In this document: piece by piece, positions 24,369 to 33,932 of the stretch
How the letters are laid out: each line of letters opens with the position of its first letter
Position numbering within the stretch: the stretch's first letter is position 1
Source of the DNA: Salinicoccus sesuvii
Lineage (GTDB): Bacteria; Bacillota; Bacilli; Staphylococcales; Salinicoccaceae
Assembly (NCBI RefSeq): GCF_042648145.1
Contig: NZ_JBHRWV010000002.1
Location: 186,001-250,000, forward strand
Reading direction: 5' to 3'
DNA: 64,000 nucleotides
Notes under the pieces: model-generated
Databases searched by the model: none
What the model saw: the letters and a program-made list of their open reading frames with translations, nothing else
What the model was told of the DNA's origin: nothing
Translations under genes and position numbers: made by a program

Positions 24369-25912
24369 ATTGGACAGTCATCATCATGTTTCTGGCGTTC
24401 GTCGGAGCAACCTTGGTCATTACATATTTTGCTTCCAAACGGACGAACTCCGCAAGCGACTTCTATACAGCAGGTGGAGGGCTTACAGGTTGGCAGAACG
24501 GACTCGCCATTTCTGGGGATTACCTGTCCGCAGCTTCGTTTCTAGGAATTGCAGGTGCCATAGCGCTATGGGGATTTGATGGGTTCTTCTATAGCGTAGG
24601 TTATCTGACTGCATATCTTGTTGTCTTGTACGTCGTCGCCGAACCACTTAGAAACTTAGGTAAGTACACAGTGGCGGATATGATTGCCGCGCGATTTGAA
24701 TTAAAGAAGGTAAGAGCGTTCGCAGCCTTGTCTTCCATTACAATTGTTATTTTCTATATGCTTGCGCAGCTCGTCGGTGCTGGGGCGCTCATTCAGCTTC
24801 TGTTCGGCATACCGTACAGTGTCTCCGTCATCATCGTCGGCATCATGATGACTATCTATGTTCTTTTCGGAGGTATGACAGCTACGAGCTGGGTACAGAT
24901 GATTAAGGCTGTGTTGTTGATGATAGGTACAATACTGATTTCGATACTCGTACTAATCCAGTTCAACTTCAACATATTTACGATGTTCGGAGAAATGAAG
25001 AACGTTACAGCACCTGAGCTAGAAGGGTCTTTCCTGAATCCGGGTGCCCAAGGACAATCTCCGCTCAATAATATCTCGCTGATTGTTGCACTTCTTTTCG
25101 GTACAGCAGGGCTGCCGCACATTCTCATGAGGTTCTTTACAGTTAAGGATGCAAAGACTGCGAGAAGTTCCGTCATGTGGGCAACATGGATTATTGGCAT
25201 ATTTTATATTCTTACAATTTTCCTTGGTTTCGGTGCTGCTGCACTTCTGACTCGAGAAGAAATCATCGCTGCCAATCCTGCAGGTAATATGGCGGCGCCT
25301 CTACTTGCTGAAAGGCTTGGAGGAGACTTACTCATGTCGTTCGTTGCAGCCGTTGCTTTTGCAACAATTCTTGCTGTAGTAGCCGGTCTGGTATTATCTG
25401 GAGCAAGTGCCTTTGCACACGATATATACGGTCAAGTCATCAAAAAAGGTCAAGTTACAGAAAGCCAACAAATGCTTGCTGCAAAAATTGCAGCATTCAG
25501 TGTTAGTGCACTCTCTATTATTCTCGCTATATTCGCCCAAGATCAGAATGTTGCGTTCCTTGTATCCCTTGCATTCTGTGTCGCCGCCAGTGCCAATTTG
25601 CCAGTCATCGTCTATACTATATTTTGGAAACGATTTAATACCCAAGGTGCCATCACCGGCATTTTGACCGGACTTGCCGTTTCTCTTATTCTGGTTATAT
25701 TGGGACCAAATGTCATGAATGCTGCAGGGACAGGCTTCATTGCTATGGATCCGATATTCCCACTTAGTAATCCTGCATTGATTTCAGTACCTGCCGGGTT
25801 CATCGGGGCGTTCTTAGGTACATTTCTAGGAAAGCCAGAGTCTTATGATAAGTATAGGGAAGTTAAAGTTAAATCTGTAACGGGTATCTCTACAGCTGAA
25901 GTAAATCACTAA
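24365..25912 (+). CDS. Sodium:solute symporter of the ActP/MctP type
   Basis: Membrane transporter of 515 residues in the SSS family, with about 13 hydrophobic segments. The family features include the N-terminal FYTAGGGLTGWQNGLAISGDY segment (about 36-56, a sodium-site region in relatives), GLPHILMRFFTVKDAKTARSS (about 243-263) and AGLVLSGASAFAHDIYG (about 339-355). With DUF485 upstream, uptake of acetate or another short monocarboxylate is likely. The sequence alone cannot separate acetate, propionate, pyruvate or lactate. Expression is driven by the promoter at 24005. Confidence 0.9.
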   Translation: MNWTVIIMFLAFVGATLVITYFASKRTNSASDFYTAGGGLTGWQNGLAISGDYLSAASFLGIAGAIALWGFDGFFYSVGYLTAYLVVLYVVAEPLRNLGKYTVADMIAARFELKKVRAFAALSSITIVIFYMLAQLVGAGALIQLLFGIPYSVSVIIVGIMMTIYVLFGGMTATSWVQMIKAVLLMIGTILISILVLIQFNFNIFTMFGEMKNVTAPELEGSFLNPGAQGQSPLNNISLIVALLFGTAGLPHILMRFFTVKDAKTARSSVMWATWIIGIFYILTIFLGFGAAALLTREEIIAANPAGNMAAPLLAERLGGDLLMSFVAAVAFATILAVVAGLVLSGASAFAHDIYGQVIKKGQVTESQQMLAAKIAAFSVSALSIILAIFAQDQNVAFLVSLAFCVAASANLPVIVYTIFWKRFNTQGAITGILTGLAVSLILVILGPNVMNAAGTGFIAMDPIFPLSNPALISVPAGFIGAFLGTFLGKPESYDKYREVKVKSVTGISTAEVNH

Positions 25913-25963
25913 ATATAAGTTTATGTTATAAGAATCAATAAGTTAATTAATCATTTCTTATTT

Positions 25964-25998
25964 AGACGATAATTCTATGAAATTATCGTCTTTTCCTT
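25964..25998 (+). terminator. Terminator after the symporter gene
   Basis: AGACGATAATT (25964-25974) pairs with AATTATCGTCT (25981-25991) around a 6-base loop, then TTTCC-TTT. Confidence 0.85.
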
Positions 25999-26141
25999 TA
26001 TGTAAGGGCTTTCGAGAAGGATAACGAGATAATTTTCACAATCTAAAGAAGATTCTTGTATTGTTCACAAAGCTTTTGAATTTGATATAATGGTTTTAAA
26101 GCCAGGTGGCTATTTAATGTTTAACGAGAAGGAGAATCGAT

Positions 26142-27257
26142 ATGTCTGACAAGAAAGGTTTAGAAGGCGTTGTAGCGGCTGAGTCCCGCATCAGCTCCAT
26201 CATTGGTTCACAACTTACTTACTGTGGTTATGAAATTGATGACCTCGCTGAAAACGCATTGTTCGAAGAAGTCGTTTTTCTGCTTTGGAACGATAGACTC
26301 CCAAACCAGGACGAATTAGAAACTTTCCAAGGTAAACTGTTTGAGTACATGACACTCAATCCACGCATTTATGGTCATTTTGAGGAGTACGCTGCAGATA
26401 AAGTCCATCCGATGACTGCTGTCCGGACTGCTCTATCATATCTAGCTCACTTTGATCCGAATGCTGAGGACATGAGCGATGAAGCGAACCAGGAGAAATC
26501 GATTCGAATCCAGGCCAAGATTGCATCGGTCGTTGCAGCCTTTTCCAGGATCAGACAAGGACAGGAAGTCGTCAAACCAAAGCAGGGTCTTACTTATGCG
26601 GCTAACTTCCTCTACATGATGTATGGCGAGGAACCAAATGAAACACAGGTGGAAGCGATGAACAAGGCACTTGTTTTGCATGCCGACCATGAGCTGAATG
26701 CATCCACATTTACAGCACGTGTTTGTGTTGCTACGCTATCCGATGTCTATTCAGGTGTAACCGCAGCAGCTGGTGCCCTTAAAGGACCATTGCACGGTGG
26801 TGCCAATGAGCGCGTAATGCAGATGCTTTCTGAAATAGAGTCTGTTGATGCAGTTGAAGGTTATCTGGAAGAAAAGTTTGCGAATAAGGAAAAAATCATG
26901 GGTATGGGCCACCGCGTTTATAAGGAGGGCGACCCACGTGCCAAGTACCTCAAAGATATGTCGAAGAAGTTGACAGATGAGGCCGGGCAACCTGAGTTCT
27001 ACGAAAAATCTGTCAAAATCGCCGAAGTTGTGGAAAGAGAGAAAGGCTTGCTTCCTAATGTAGACTTCTTCAGTGCGACTGTATATCACTCACTAGGTAT
27101 CGATCACGATCTGTTTACACCAATCTTTGCTGTCAGTCGAGTCTCTGGATGGCTTGCACATATTTTGGAACAGTACCAAGACAATAGACTGATCAGACCG
27201 AGAGCAGAATATATTGGTCAGACAGGCAAAAAATACGAAGCAATTGAAAACAGGTAA
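26142..27257 (+). CDS. citZ: Citrate synthase
   Basis: Condenses oxaloacetate and acetyl-CoA to citrate (371 residues, short Gram-positive type). Catalytic motifs: HADHELNASTF, GPLHGGANERVM and GMGHRVYKEGDPR (the two active-site His), with a catalytic Asp in the C-terminal VDFFSATVYHSLGI segment. GAAGGAG precedes the ATG. A TATAAT at 26086-26091 is a plausible -10, with a weak -35. icd and mdh follow on the same strand with short gaps, so this is the citZ-icd-mdh operon known from Bacillus. Confidence 0.98.
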   Translation: MSDKKGLEGVVAAESRISSIIGSQLTYCGYEIDDLAENALFEEVVFLLWNDRLPNQDELETFQGKLFEYMTLNPRIYGHFEEYAADKVHPMTAVRTALSYLAHFDPNAEDMSDEANQEKSIRIQAKIASVVAAFSRIRQGQEVVKPKQGLTYAANFLYMMYGEEPNETQVEAMNKALVLHADHELNASTFTARVCVATLSDVYSGVTAAAGALKGPLHGGANERVMQMLSEIESVDAVEGYLEEKFANKEKIMGMGHRVYKEGDPRAKYLKDMSKKLTDEAGQPEFYEKSVKIAEVVEREKGLLPNVDFFSATVYHSLGIDHDLFTPIFAVSRVSGWLAHILEQYQDNRLIRPRAEYIGQTGKKYEAIENR

Positions 27258-27290
27258 GGTACCGAGACTAAAAACTGGAGGAATATATTT

Positions 27291-28556
27291 ATGTCTAGTC
27301 AAAAGATTACTACAAAAGATGGTGTACTGAACGTACCCGACCAGCCGATCATTCCATATATCGAAGGTGATGGAATTGGACCAGATATCTGGAGTGCAGC
27401 CAGCAAAGTTTTAGATGGTGCAGTAGAGAAAGCATACGATGGCAAGAAGAAAATCGAATGGAAAGAAGTACTGGCTGGGCAAAAAGCCTATGATAAGACA
27501 GGCGAATGGTTGCCACAGGAGACTCTCGACACAATCGAAGAGTACCTTCTCGCTATCAAAGGTCCTCTGACGACACCAATCGGAGGCGGTATCCGTTCTC
27601 TAAACGTTGCATTGAGGCAGGAGCTTGATCTGTTCACTTGTCTACGTCCGGTAAGATATTTTGAAGGTGTACCTTCTCCTCTAAAACGTCCGGAAGATAC
27701 AGATATGGTCATCTTCCGTGAGAACACTGAAGATATTTATGCAGGTATCGAGTTTCAAGAAGGTACGGATGACGTCAAGAAGATCATCGATTTCCTTCAG
27801 AATGAAATGGGTGCCAAGAATATCCGTTTCCCTGAAACTTCAGGTATCGGTATCAAGCCAGTCTCAAAAGAAGGTACAGAAAGACTGGTGCGTTCAGCAA
27901 TCAACTATGCAATTGAAAACAACCGTCCATCCGTGACTCTTGTTCACAAAGGCAACATTATGAAGTTCACCGAAGGTGCATTTAAAGCATGGGGTTACGA
28001 TCTTGCAGAGCGCGAATTTGGCGACAAAGTATTCACTTGGAAAGTGTACGATAAGATTGTTGAAGATGAAGGCCGTGAGGCTGCTGACAAAGCACAGTCA
28101 GAAGCTGAAGCAGCTGGAAAGATCATCATCAAGGACGCAATTGCAGACATCTTCTTACAGCAGATCCTGACACGTCCGAAGGACTTTGGAGTCGTTGCAA
28201 CAATGAACCTGAATGGCGACTACATCTCCGACGCACTTGCAGCGCAAGTGGGCGGTATCGGTATTGCGCCAGGCGCTAATATCAACTATGAAACTGGTCA
28301 TGCCATCTTCGAAGCAACGCATGGTACTGCACCAAAATACGCTGGTTTGGATAAAGTCAATCCTTCTTCAGTTATCCTATCAGGCGTACTTATGCTTGAG
28401 CACCTCGGATGGCAAGAAGCAGCTGATTTGGTCACAAAGGCGATGGAGAAAACTATTGCTTCCAAAGTAGTGACTTATGACTTTGCTCGTCTGATGGACG
28501 GCGCAAGAGAAGTGAAGTGCTCTGAATTTGGAGATGAACTAGTTAAAAACATGTAG
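27291..28556 (+). CDS. icd: Isocitrate dehydrogenase (NADP)
   Basis: Oxidises isocitrate to 2-oxoglutarate with NADP (421 residues). The substrate-binding stretch IRSLNVALRQELDLFTCLR (about 100-118) is nearly that of E. coli and Bacillus Icd, and its Ser is the phosphorylation site of E. coli Icd. FRENTEDIYAGIE and NLNGDYISDALAAQVGGIG are also typical. TGGAGGA precedes the ATG. Second gene of the citZ operon. Confidence 0.98.
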   Translation: MSSQKITTKDGVLNVPDQPIIPYIEGDGIGPDIWSAASKVLDGAVEKAYDGKKKIEWKEVLAGQKAYDKTGEWLPQETLDTIEEYLLAIKGPLTTPIGGGIRSLNVALRQELDLFTCLRPVRYFEGVPSPLKRPEDTDMVIFRENTEDIYAGIEFQEGTDDVKKIIDFLQNEMGAKNIRFPETSGIGIKPVSKEGTERLVRSAINYAIENNRPSVTLVHKGNIMKFTEGAFKAWGYDLAEREFGDKVFTWKVYDKIVEDEGREAADKAQSEAEAAGKIIIKDAIADIFLQQILTRPKDFGVVATMNLNGDYISDALAAQVGGIGIAPGANINYETGHAIFEATHGTAPKYAGLDKVNPSSVILSGVLMLEHLGWQEAADLVTKAMEKTIASKVVTYDFARLMDGAREVKCSEFGDELVKNM

Positions 28557-28587
28557 ATAAGTCTGCTGATTAGGAAGGGTGGATAGC

Positions 28588-29520
28588 ATGAATAGAAAAA
28601 AGATTTCCGTTATCGGTGCCGGCTTTACTGGAGCAACAACAGCATTTATTGCAGCTTCTAAAGCTTTAGGTGACATTGTACTTGTAGATATTCCTCAGTC
28701 TGAAGATCCAACCAAAGGCAAGGCGCTTGATATGATGGAGGCTACACCAGTTCTCGGTACAGATGTTGATATAACTGGAACAAGTAGTTACGAAGACACT
28801 AAAGACTCAGATATTGTAATCATCACAGCAGGGATTGCCAGAAAGCCGGGCATGAGTCGTGATGATTTGGTAAAAACCAACCAAAAAGTGATGTCTGCGG
28901 TTACGCGTGAAATCGTTAAATATTCACCGGACTGCTCAATCATCGTCTTGACCAACCCGGTGGACGCAATGACTTATACAGTGTTCAAAGAGTCCGGATT
29001 CCCTAAAAACCGGGTCATTGGCCAATCCGGTGTTCTCGATACGGCAAGGTTTAGAACTTTTGTTGCTAAAGAATTGAATCTTTCCGCGAAAGATGTTCAA
29101 GGATTCGTACTCGGTGGACATGGTGATGACATGGTGCCACTCATCCGCTATTCAAGTGTAGGTGGGGTGCCATTGACGAGCCTTCTAGATCAGGAACGGA
29201 TTGATGCCATAATCGAGCGCACCAGAAAAGGTGGCGCTGAAATTGTCAATCTGCTTGGAAACGGTTCGGCCTACTATGCGCCTGCTGCGGCACTTGTTGA
29301 GATGGCTGAAGCAATTCTGTTTGATCAAAAACGCGTACTTCCCGCAATTGCATATCTTGAGGGCGAGTATGGTTATGACAACCTCTATCTTGGTGTACCG
29401 ACAGTGCTCGGCGCGGATGGGATTGAGAAAATCATCGAGCTTGAATTATCTGATGAAGAAAAATCCCAATTGGATAAGTCCAGAGATTCTGTGAGTAATG
29501 TGATGGATGTGTTGAAATAG
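28588..29520 (+). CDS. mdh: Malate dehydrogenase, LDH-like
   Basis: NAD-dependent malate/oxaloacetate interconversion (310 residues). Visible are VIGAGFTGATTAF (nucleotide fold), the substrate loop ARKPGMSRDDLVKTN and the catalytic GGHGDDMVPL with its His. The start is the ATG after AGGAAGGG. An in-frame GTG at 28579 is within the ribosome site. Completing a citZ-icd-mdh operon is the Bacillus arrangement. S. aureus does not have mdh at this place. A terminator follows. Confidence 0.97.
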   Translation: MNRKKISVIGAGFTGATTAFIAASKALGDIVLVDIPQSEDPTKGKALDMMEATPVLGTDVDITGTSSYEDTKDSDIVIITAGIARKPGMSRDDLVKTNQKVMSAVTREIVKYSPDCSIIVLTNPVDAMTYTVFKESGFPKNRVIGQSGVLDTARFRTFVAKELNLSAKDVQGFVLGGHGDDMVPLIRYSSVGGVPLTSLLDQERIDAIIERTRKGGAEIVNLLGNGSAYYAPAAALVEMAEAILFDQKRVLPAIAYLEGEYGYDNLYLGVPTVLGADGIEKIIELELSDEEKSQLDKSRDSVSNVMDVLK

Positions 29521-29553
29521 TATTTGTAAAATTTAAGTACGGATATTATACTG

Positions 29554-29582
29554 AAAAGGCTGCCTTTAGGGCGGCCTTTTTG
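29554..29582 (+). terminator. Terminator of the citZ-icd-mdh operon
   Basis: AAAAGGCTGCC pairs with GGCGGCCTTTT through one G-U pair, with a 5-base loop and trailing T. Confidence 0.88.
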
Positions 29583-29620
29583 AATTTTCTAAAATCTATA
29601 AATGGGAGGAAATTTTGGGA

Positions 29621-31198
29621 ATGGAAAATGGTAGAAAGAAAAATGGTATCTTTCAAAAATTCCTTAATTTTGTCGAATGGCTTGGTAATAAACTACCGCA
29701 TCCAGTAACACTTTTTGCATTACTTGCAGCACTGACACTGGTTGCTTCTGCTATATTGTCGATGCTTCAGGTTACTGTTGAACACCCGGCAGAAGATCAA
29801 GGTACGGTTTCTGTTAATAATCTACTGAATGGTGAGGGGATAAGCTACATATTCTCCAGCATGACAGATAACTTCATTAATTTTGCACCGCTTGGTGTCG
29901 TTCTTGTAACAATGCTTGGGATTGGGGTTGCCGAACGTTCAGGCCTCATTAGTGCAGCACTACGCGGATTTGTTCTAGCGATTCCTAAGCAATTAATTAC
30001 TGCAGGACTGGTGTTTGCAGGTATCATGTCTTCACTTGCGTCCGACGCGGGATATGTTGTACTACCGCCACTTGGTGCTGTACTTTATCTGGCACTCGGT
30101 AGACATCCGCTTGCGGGTCTTGCAGCTGCATTCGCTGGTGTCTCAGCCGGCTTTTCAGCCAACCTGCTGCTAAGCGGAACAGATGCCCTACTTTCAGAAC
30201 TTTCAATTGCTGCAGCTTCAGTACTCGATCCACAATACGCTGAAGGAATAACTGTTGCGATGAACTACTACTTCATTTTCGTTAGTGTCTTCTTGCTGAC
30301 ACTTGTCGGTTGGTTTGTATCGGACAAGATTGTAGAGCCGAGGCTTGGCAGTTTTGATTCGAAAAACGCAGACGAGGAAGCTATAAATAACACTGATGAA
30401 ATGAATCCATTGGAACCGGTTGAAAAGAAAGGTCTCATCTGGGCGATCGTTTCAGTTATTGTAGGCTCTCTACTGGCTTCGCTTCTAGTAATTCTACCGA
30501 ACTCGCCAATGCGCGGTGATGATGCAATAGGGAATTACATGGATTCGATTATCCAGTCACCATTCATGAGTGATGGTCTAGTACCGATTATAGCGATCCT
30601 ATTCTTCATCCCAGGACTTGTCTATGGGTTGATAACAAAATCGATCAGAAACGACAAAGACGTTGCGGATCAGATGACGAAAACGATGGCGGCAATGGGA
30701 ATGTTCATTGTTTTGGCGTTTACTGCCGGACAATTTGTTGCATATTTCGCCGAGTCCAATATTGGACTAGTTATCGGCGTGTACGGTGCTGAACTACTTG
30801 AAACGTTGAATCTGACGGGTATTCCACTGATTATTGGTTTCATGTTCGTTACAGCTGTGGTCAATCTTTTCATCGGAAGTGCAAGTGCCAAATGGGCAAT
30901 GATGGCACCGATCTTCGTCCCAATATTAATGCAACTCGGCTATTCTCCTGAACTGACAACCATGGCATATCGTGTTGCGGATTCTTCGACCAATATCATT
31001 ACACCGCTTATGACTTACTTTGCGATTATTATTGCGTTCGCCCAGCAGTATGATAGAAAAATTGGAATTGGTACGTTGATTTCCGTCATGCTACCATACT
31101 CTATCTTCTTCTTCATCGCTTGGATGATCATGCTGATTGTCTGGATGCTGTTTGGCATTCCGCTCGGACCGAACGCACCAATTGAATATACAGGTTGA
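29621..31198 (+). CDS. AbgT family transporter
   Basis: Integral membrane protein of about 525 residues from the AbgT family, whose members import p-aminobenzoyl-glutamate or export sulfonamides. It begins with the characteristic FVEWLGNKLPHPVTLFA segment. A polar segment DNFINFAPLGVVLVTMLG, then SSLASDAGYVVLPPLGA and GVSAGFSANLLLSGTDALL follow, and near the C-terminus FIGSASAKWAMMAPIFVP and a conserved DSSTNIITPLM. GGGAGGA lies ahead of both a TTG (29615, four bases) and the ATG (29621, ten bases), so the start is uncertain by two codons. It lies alone between terminators, at the place where phoPR is found in Bacillus and S. aureus. Confidence 0.92.
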   Translation: MENGRKKNGIFQKFLNFVEWLGNKLPHPVTLFALLAALTLVASAILSMLQVTVEHPAEDQGTVSVNNLLNGEGISYIFSSMTDNFINFAPLGVVLVTMLGIGVAERSGLISAALRGFVLAIPKQLITAGLVFAGIMSSLASDAGYVVLPPLGAVLYLALGRHPLAGLAAAFAGVSAGFSANLLLSGTDALLSELSIAAASVLDPQYAEGITVAMNYYFIFVSVFLLTLVGWFVSDKIVEPRLGSFDSKNADEEAINNTDEMNPLEPVEKKGLIWAIVSVIVGSLLASLLVILPNSPMRGDDAIGNYMDSIIQSPFMSDGLVPIIAILFFIPGLVYGLITKSIRNDKDVADQMTKTMAAMGMFIVLAFTAGQFVAYFAESNIGLVIGVYGAELLETLNLTGIPLIIGFMFVTAVVNLFIGSASAKWAMMAPIFVPILMQLGYSPELTTMAYRVADSSTNIITPLMTYFAIIIAFAQQYDRKIGIGTLISVMLPYSIFFFIAWMIMLIVWMLFGIPLGPNAPIEYTG

Positions 31199-31202
31199 TG
31201 TT

Positions 31203-31232
31203 AAAGGCACAGCATTCGCTGTGCCTTTATTT
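31203..31232 (+). terminator. Terminator after the AbgT gene
   Basis: AAAGGCACAGC and GCTGTGCCTTT pair perfectly around ATTC, followed by ATTTAT. Confidence 0.88.
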
Positions 31233-31323
31233 ATGGATTAAACTGGTGTGGAAATGTATAATCTGATTATGAAGAGACTGGCAACAGACGGTCGGATCAT
31301 TTCGATAGAGAGGAGATAAGGAA

Positions 31324-33924
31324 ATGAACAAACTGATACTGATAGACGGCAACAGTATGGCGTTTCGCGCATTTTATGGGCTGCCGCTCCTGAGCAACCA
31401 GAGCGGACTCCACACGAACGCAATATTCGGTTATGCCAGACTACTTGAGAAATTGATTGAGGAAGAAGCACCCACGCACTTCCTCGTCGCTTTCGATGCA
31501 GGCAAATCAACTTTCAGACACAAACAGTACGAAGAATATAAAGGGGGCAGACAGAAGACGCCACCTGAACTCGGAGAACAGTTCGCACCGATACGAAGGC
31601 TGATTGATGCATATGGTATCAAACGCTACGAAGTGGAGGAGTATGAAGCGGATGATATCATTGGTACACTGAGCAAAAAAGCGGATCAAGAAGGATTCCA
31701 GACCATCATTATTACCGGTGATAAGGATTTGACACAATTGGCAAGTGACAATACGGTCATTTACTATACAAAAAAAGGCATCTCCGATATAGACCGATAC
31801 ACACCGGCATTCGTCGATGAGACCTATGGTCTAAAACCAGAACAAATTATTGATCTGAAAGGACTTATGGGGGACAAGTCGGATAATATCCCGGGTGTCC
31901 CGGGTGTAGGAGAAAAAACGGCGCTTAAACTACTCAGCGAACATGGATCGGTCGAAGCAGTGCTTGAAAATCTAGAGAGTATCAAAGGAAAGAAACTGAA
32001 AGAGAATTTGACGGAACACAAAGAGGATGCCTTAATGAGTAAATCGCTCGCAACCATCTATCGCGAAGTTCCGCTCGAATTCGATATGGACACTCTCGCC
32101 TTTACTAATGAAAATCAAGAAGAGAAGTATGCAATTTTCAAAGAATTGGAATTCGAATCACTGCTTAAGAACATGGAAGCTTCTGAGGCTGAAGATAAGA
32201 AAGAATTTACTTCCAATCGTGTCGACACTCTGGACGCGCTCGGTTCAGCAGTTTCCCTACACTTGGAAGTCCGTGCAGACAATTATCTGATCCATGGTCC
32301 AAAAGAGATTGTCATTACTGATGGAGAAAACACTTTTATCAGCGAAGTGGAAGATGTAGATCATAAGGCGCTTGAGCAGTTCTTGAAATCAAGAGACACT
32401 ATCAATGTCTACGACATCAAACGTCAAATGGGCCTTCTCAAACATCTCGATATTCATTTTGAAGCTTTCGACACGGATATCATGCTTGGTAGTTTCCTGT
32501 TGGATCCATCGAAGAAGATCATCGATGTAGCAGAGACCGTCGGACAATTTAATATCAACATCGATAGTGATGACTTCCACTACGGCAAAGGTCGAAATGC
32601 TAAGCAACCTACCGGTGAGGAACATGACAAGTTTTTAAGTGATAAAGTCATGGCAGTCCACTATGTGGGCCCTCTGATGGCGGAATCGCTCGAAAAGGAC
32701 GGCATGTATGATCTTTGGAAAGACTTAGAGATCCCACTCGCAAAAGTGCTCTCCGGTATGGAGTATCGCGGCATTACAGTTGATGCAACGCGACTTAAAG
32801 ATATGGAAGGTGAGATAAAGGGACGCCTTGACGAGATTGAAGAAAAAATATATACGCTTGCAGGGGAGGAGTTCAACATCAATTCTCCAAAGCAACTCGG
32901 CGTGATTTTATTCGAGAAGCTCGGACTGCCTGTTGTGAAGAAGACCAAGACAGGTTACTCCACTGCAGTCGATGTACTAGAAGAGCTCCAGAGTAAGCAT
33001 GAAATCGTCAGCTATCTTCTCGATTATCGATCGCTCTCAAAACTGCAGTCGACCTACGTCATCGGGCTGCAAGGTGAAATTAAGGAAGACTCTAGAATCC
33101 ACACACGTTTCAATCAGACACTGGCACAGACCGGGCGTCTTTCATCGGTTGAACCGAATCTGCAAAATATACCGATACGCATTGACGAAGGTCGCAAGAT
33201 TAGAAAAGCCTTTGTGCCAAAAGATGATTCCCATGTGCTACTGGCGCTCGACTATTCTCAGATTGAGCTCAGAGTACTTGCGCATATCACTGGTGACGAA
33301 ACCATGACGAGTGCATTTACAAGCGACACCGATATCCATACTAAGACCGCTATGGAAGTCTTCGGTGTCGAACGTGAAGATGTCACCAGCGATATGAGGC
33401 GAAATGCAAAGGCAGTCAACTTTGGAATCGTCTATGGCATCAGTGATTATGGGCTGAGCCAGAACCTCGGTATTACTCGAAAAGAAGCAAAGACCTTCAT
33501 CGATAATTACCTCGACTCATTCCCAGAGGTCAAGATGTTCATGAAGTCCATCATCCAGGATGCCAGACGCGATGGCTATGTAAAAACGCTGCTCAACCGT
33601 AGGAGATACATTCCGGATATTCAAAGCCGTAATTTCAATGCAAAGAGCTTTGCTGAACGGACAGCAATGAATTCACCAATCCAGGGAAGTGCAGCGGACA
33701 TAATAAAACTCGCAATGGTAAAATATGAACAATCAGAAGAAGCACAGAAATTTAATGCTCAATTGCTGCTGCAAATCCACGATGAGCTGATCTTTGATAT
33801 TCCGAAGGAAGAAGTAGAAGCATTCATTCCAGTCATCCAAGATATTATGGAAAATGCAATTGCGCTCTCGGTGCCACTCAAAGTGGACTATGGATACGGC
33901 AGTGATTGGTATGAAGTAAAGTAG
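31324..33924 (+). CDS. polA: DNA polymerase I
   Basis: Repair and Okazaki-fragment polymerase (866 residues). The N-terminal 5' nuclease domain (about 1-290) contains LLIDGNSMAFRAFYG-like start, EYEADDIIGTL and GDKSDNIPGVPGVGEKTA. The central 3'-5' exonuclease fold is degenerate, lacking the D-x-E pair, as in Bacillus. The polymerase domain has motif A LLALDYSQIELRVLAHI, motif B RRNAKAVNFGIVYGIS and motif C QIHDELIFD. AGGAG precedes the ATG. mutM and coaE follow closely as one repair/CoA transcript, as in Bacillus and Staphylococcus. Confidence 0.98.
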   Translation: MNKLILIDGNSMAFRAFYGLPLLSNQSGLHTNAIFGYARLLEKLIEEEAPTHFLVAFDAGKSTFRHKQYEEYKGGRQKTPPELGEQFAPIRRLIDAYGIKRYEVEEYEADDIIGTLSKKADQEGFQTIIITGDKDLTQLASDNTVIYYTKKGISDIDRYTPAFVDETYGLKPEQIIDLKGLMGDKSDNIPGVPGVGEKTALKLLSEHGSVEAVLENLESIKGKKLKENLTEHKEDALMSKSLATIYREVPLEFDMDTLAFTNENQEEKYAIFKELEFESLLKNMEASEAEDKKEFTSNRVDTLDALGSAVSLHLEVRADNYLIHGPKEIVITDGENTFISEVEDVDHKALEQFLKSRDTINVYDIKRQMGLLKHLDIHFEAFDTDIMLGSFLLDPSKKIIDVAETVGQFNINIDSDDFHYGKGRNAKQPTGEEHDKFLSDKVMAVHYVGPLMAESLEKDGMYDLWKDLEIPLAKVLSGMEYRGITVDATRLKDMEGEIKGRLDEIEEKIYTLAGEEFNINSPKQLGVILFEKLGLPVVKKTKTGYSTAVDVLEELQSKHEIVSYLLDYRSLSKLQSTYVIGLQGEIKEDSRIHTRFNQTLAQTGRLSSVEPNLQNIPIRIDEGRKIRKAFVPKDDSHVLLALDYSQIELRVLAHITGDETMTSAFTSDTDIHTKTAMEVFGVEREDVTSDMRRNAKAVNFGIVYGISDYGLSQNLGITRKEAKTFIDNYLDSFPEVKMFMKSIIQDARRDGYVKTLLNRRRYIPDIQSRNFNAKSFAERTAMNSPIQGSAADIIKLAMVKYEQSEEAQKFNAQLLLQIHDELIFDIPKEEVEAFIPVIQDIMENAIALSVPLKVDYGYGSDWYEVK

Positions 33925-33932
33925 GTGGAAAT

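Noticed and set aside
26061..26091. Possible operator (AAAGCTTT core) in the citZ promoter
   Set aside because: Only an 8-base core is symmetrical and flanks do not match CcpC or cre consensus; too weak to list.
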